Shown piece by piece: positions 62,919-64,000 of a DNA stretch of 64,000 nucleotides; positions within the stretch are counted from its first letter, which is position 1, and the number at the start of each line of letters is the position of its first letter. The stretch spans positions 124,001-188,000 of the forward strand of contig NZ_JAUSTK010000003.1 in assembly GCF_030812855.1 (NCBI RefSeq), read 5' to 3'. Both the position numbers and the translations under genes were made by a program. The notes beneath the pieces were generated by a model. The model ran no database searches. It saw nothing but the letters and a program-made list of their open reading frames with translations, and had not been told where the DNA came from. Origin of the DNA: Paenibacillus wynnii. Lineage in GTDB: Bacteria > Bacillota > Bacilli > Paenibacillales > Paenibacillaceae.

Positions 62919-63863
62919 GTGACTACTCTCAAGGCAAACCATATTACATTTCCGCACATCCGGCCCGACATTTGCCTATATGCGCCCCATTTACGGTCTG
63001 TTCCTTCGGGGTGGACCTGCGGGAAGCATCTTCACCATATGATGTTCGAATTTCTACTTGTGCTTGAGGGAAGGCTTACTGCTTTTCATGGAAATGTTGA
63101 GCATGAGCTGGAAGCCGGGGATCTTGTACTCATATCACCGATGCATCTTCACGGATACGAGGTTGTACATTCGGAGGGTGCCTCATTCTTTGACGGTCAT
63201 ATTATCATTGAGGATGAAGTTTTATTGCATCTGTTTGAGAACGAGAACCTGGCCTTTTATTCTAAATCCCATCCATTAAATGAAGCGCTGCAGCCTTGGA
63301 TAAAAGAGTTGATGGAGGTTTTGCAGGACAGCCCCCTGCGCCCGACCAAAGTCATGCTGGATGTTCTTCACATTATTGAAGCGATCCATTCCTATTTCAA
63401 GGAAAAAGCGGCCCAAAAAGGCCCTGCGCAACAGCGAGAACCTGCTTATCTAATTGCCAAGGAAATTGAGAAATTGATGCGAAAACCTACTGCATCTACT
63501 CTAATGGAAGAAACTTCTGCTTCTTTCTCGGATGCGGATGAAGGATCTGGCCTAGGGAGCAATTGGCTGGAGGAAATATCACGGCAACTCAACATCAGCT
63601 CAAGACACTGTCACCGTTTATTCCGACAGGCTTATAGAATGTCACCACGCCAGTATCTAATGATCCTGAAGCAGCAGGAAGCCATGCAGCTGTTGGCTAG
63701 CAGCAATGAAACGATTGAAAATATCGCCTATAGATTAGGTTACATCAACGTTCAAAGCTTCAGTCGCCAGTTCGCCGCCTGGGTGGGGTGCACGCCGGGT
63801 GCTTTTCGAAAAAACACCCCAGAAACTATTAACTATTTGATTTCATTGCCGCAGAGTAAATAG
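62919..63863 (+). CDS. AraC-family regulator with N-terminal cupin domain
   Basis: 314 residues. The cupin-like N-terminus (HHMMFEFLLVLEGRLTAFHG, PMHLHGYEVVHSEG) binds a small ligand; the linker holds Ser/Thr-rich sequence; the C-terminal double HTH is LNISSRHCHRLFRQAYRMSP and RLGYINVQSFSRQFAAWVGC. The start is GTG at 62919 with AAGGAGAG upstream. Divergent from an ABC exporter, 126 bp away, which is the likely target. Ligand unknown. Confidence 0.93.
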   Translation: MTTLKANHITFPHIRPDICLYAPHLRSVPSGWTCGKHLHHMMFEFLLVLEGRLTAFHGNVEHELEAGDLVLISPMHLHGYEVVHSEGASFFDGHIIIEDEVLLHLFENENLAFYSKSHPLNEALQPWIKELMEVLQDSPLRPTKVMLDVLHIIEAIHSYFKEKAAQKGPAQQREPAYLIAKEIEKLMRKPTASTLMEETSASFSDADEGSGLGSNWLEEISRQLNISSRHCHRLFRQAYRMSPRQYLMILKQQEAMQLLASSNETIENIAYRLGYINVQSFSRQFAAWVGCTPGAFRKNTPETINYLISLPQSK

Positions 63864-63908
63864 GATCATGTTCGTAGCACGCTCATGGTAGCGTCAAGGA
63901 GTTTGTAT

Positions 63909-64000
63909 ATGAGAGTAGAAGTATCTCCTCGGGTATACGCGAAAAATACGGCAAATCGTTTACCTACATGGGTTTCAAAACTATATAGTTGCACAACTTA
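63909..64000 (+). CDS. Possible start of a gene running off the window
   Basis: ATG at 63909 with AAGGAG 7 nt upstream opens a frame that stays open to the end of the window (30 codons, MRVEVSPRVYAKNTANRLPT then basic and hydroxyl residues). The ribosome site is good, but 30 codons do not show a family. The last ~22 bp resemble repeat-like DNA seen at 27241-27262, so the frame may be accidental. Confidence 0.3.
   Translation, partial: MRVEVSPRVYAKNTANRLPTWVSKLYSCTT

Noticed and set aside
1-64000. Prophage, insertion sequence or defence island
   Set aside because: No transposase, integrase, phage structural, restriction or toxin-antitoxin gene could be recognised; the window is a conserved chromosomal block.

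Overview
The window is a chromosomal segment of a spore-forming member of the Bacillales, most likely Paenibacillus. This rests on gene order that follows the Bacillus subtilis yqe-yqf-yqx block almost gene for gene, on sporulation genes (yqfC, yqfD), on strong Bacillus-type ribosome binding sites, on a glycine T-box in front of glyQS, and on moderate GC with scattered intergenic repeats. Genus-level identity is inference. Nearly all genes lie on the minus strand. I see no prophage, insertion sequence, CRISPR array, tRNA or rRNA.

Left part (1-16 kb): the 3'-truncated GTPase gene typA, a small membrane protein, two divergent TerC-family genes, nifZ-thiI (tRNA thiolation), a lytic transglycosylase, small conserved proteins, a membrane-anchored subtilase, a MocR-type regulator facing an aminotransferase, and RNase P RNA, whose sequence looks A-type rather than the B-type of Bacillus. 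One ~130-bp structured repeat occurs twice here; its second copy supplies the 3' end of the aminotransferase gene.

Central block (15-37.9 kb): nif3, trmK, a membrane protein, rpoD, dnaG, yqxD, glyS, glyQ with T-box, recO, yqzL, era, cdd, dgkA, ybeY, pgpH, phoH, yqfD, yqfC, a membrane-anchored protein, floA, nfeD, yqeY, rpsU and a HIT protein. This joins transcription initiation, replication priming, ribosome and tRNA maturation, c-di-AMP turnover and membrane microdomain functions.

Recombination block (38-50.4 kb): addB-addA-sbcD-sbcC, tightly coupled on the minus strand, for double-strand-break processing and hairpin cleavage. The sbcC coiled-coil region holds a very GC-rich island containing a perfect 17-bp-arm palindrome, the class of DNA that SbcCD attacks. 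A 92-nt three-way-junction fold with a U-tract follows sbcC.

Right part (50.7-64 kb): an RlmI-type rRNA methyltransferase, a YqeW-like Na/Pi transporter, a secreted eight-repeat Ig-like protein, a NUDIX hydrolase, mtaB, rsmE, an M50 protease, prmA, 3-methyladenine glycosylase I, an ABC exporter, an AraC regulator and the start of a possible further gene. The most unusual signals are the sbcC palindrome, the sbcC-downstream RNA fold, the A-type rnpB, the repeat that rewrites a gene end, and the 20-bp-phased direct repeats between the MocR regulator and its neighbour.
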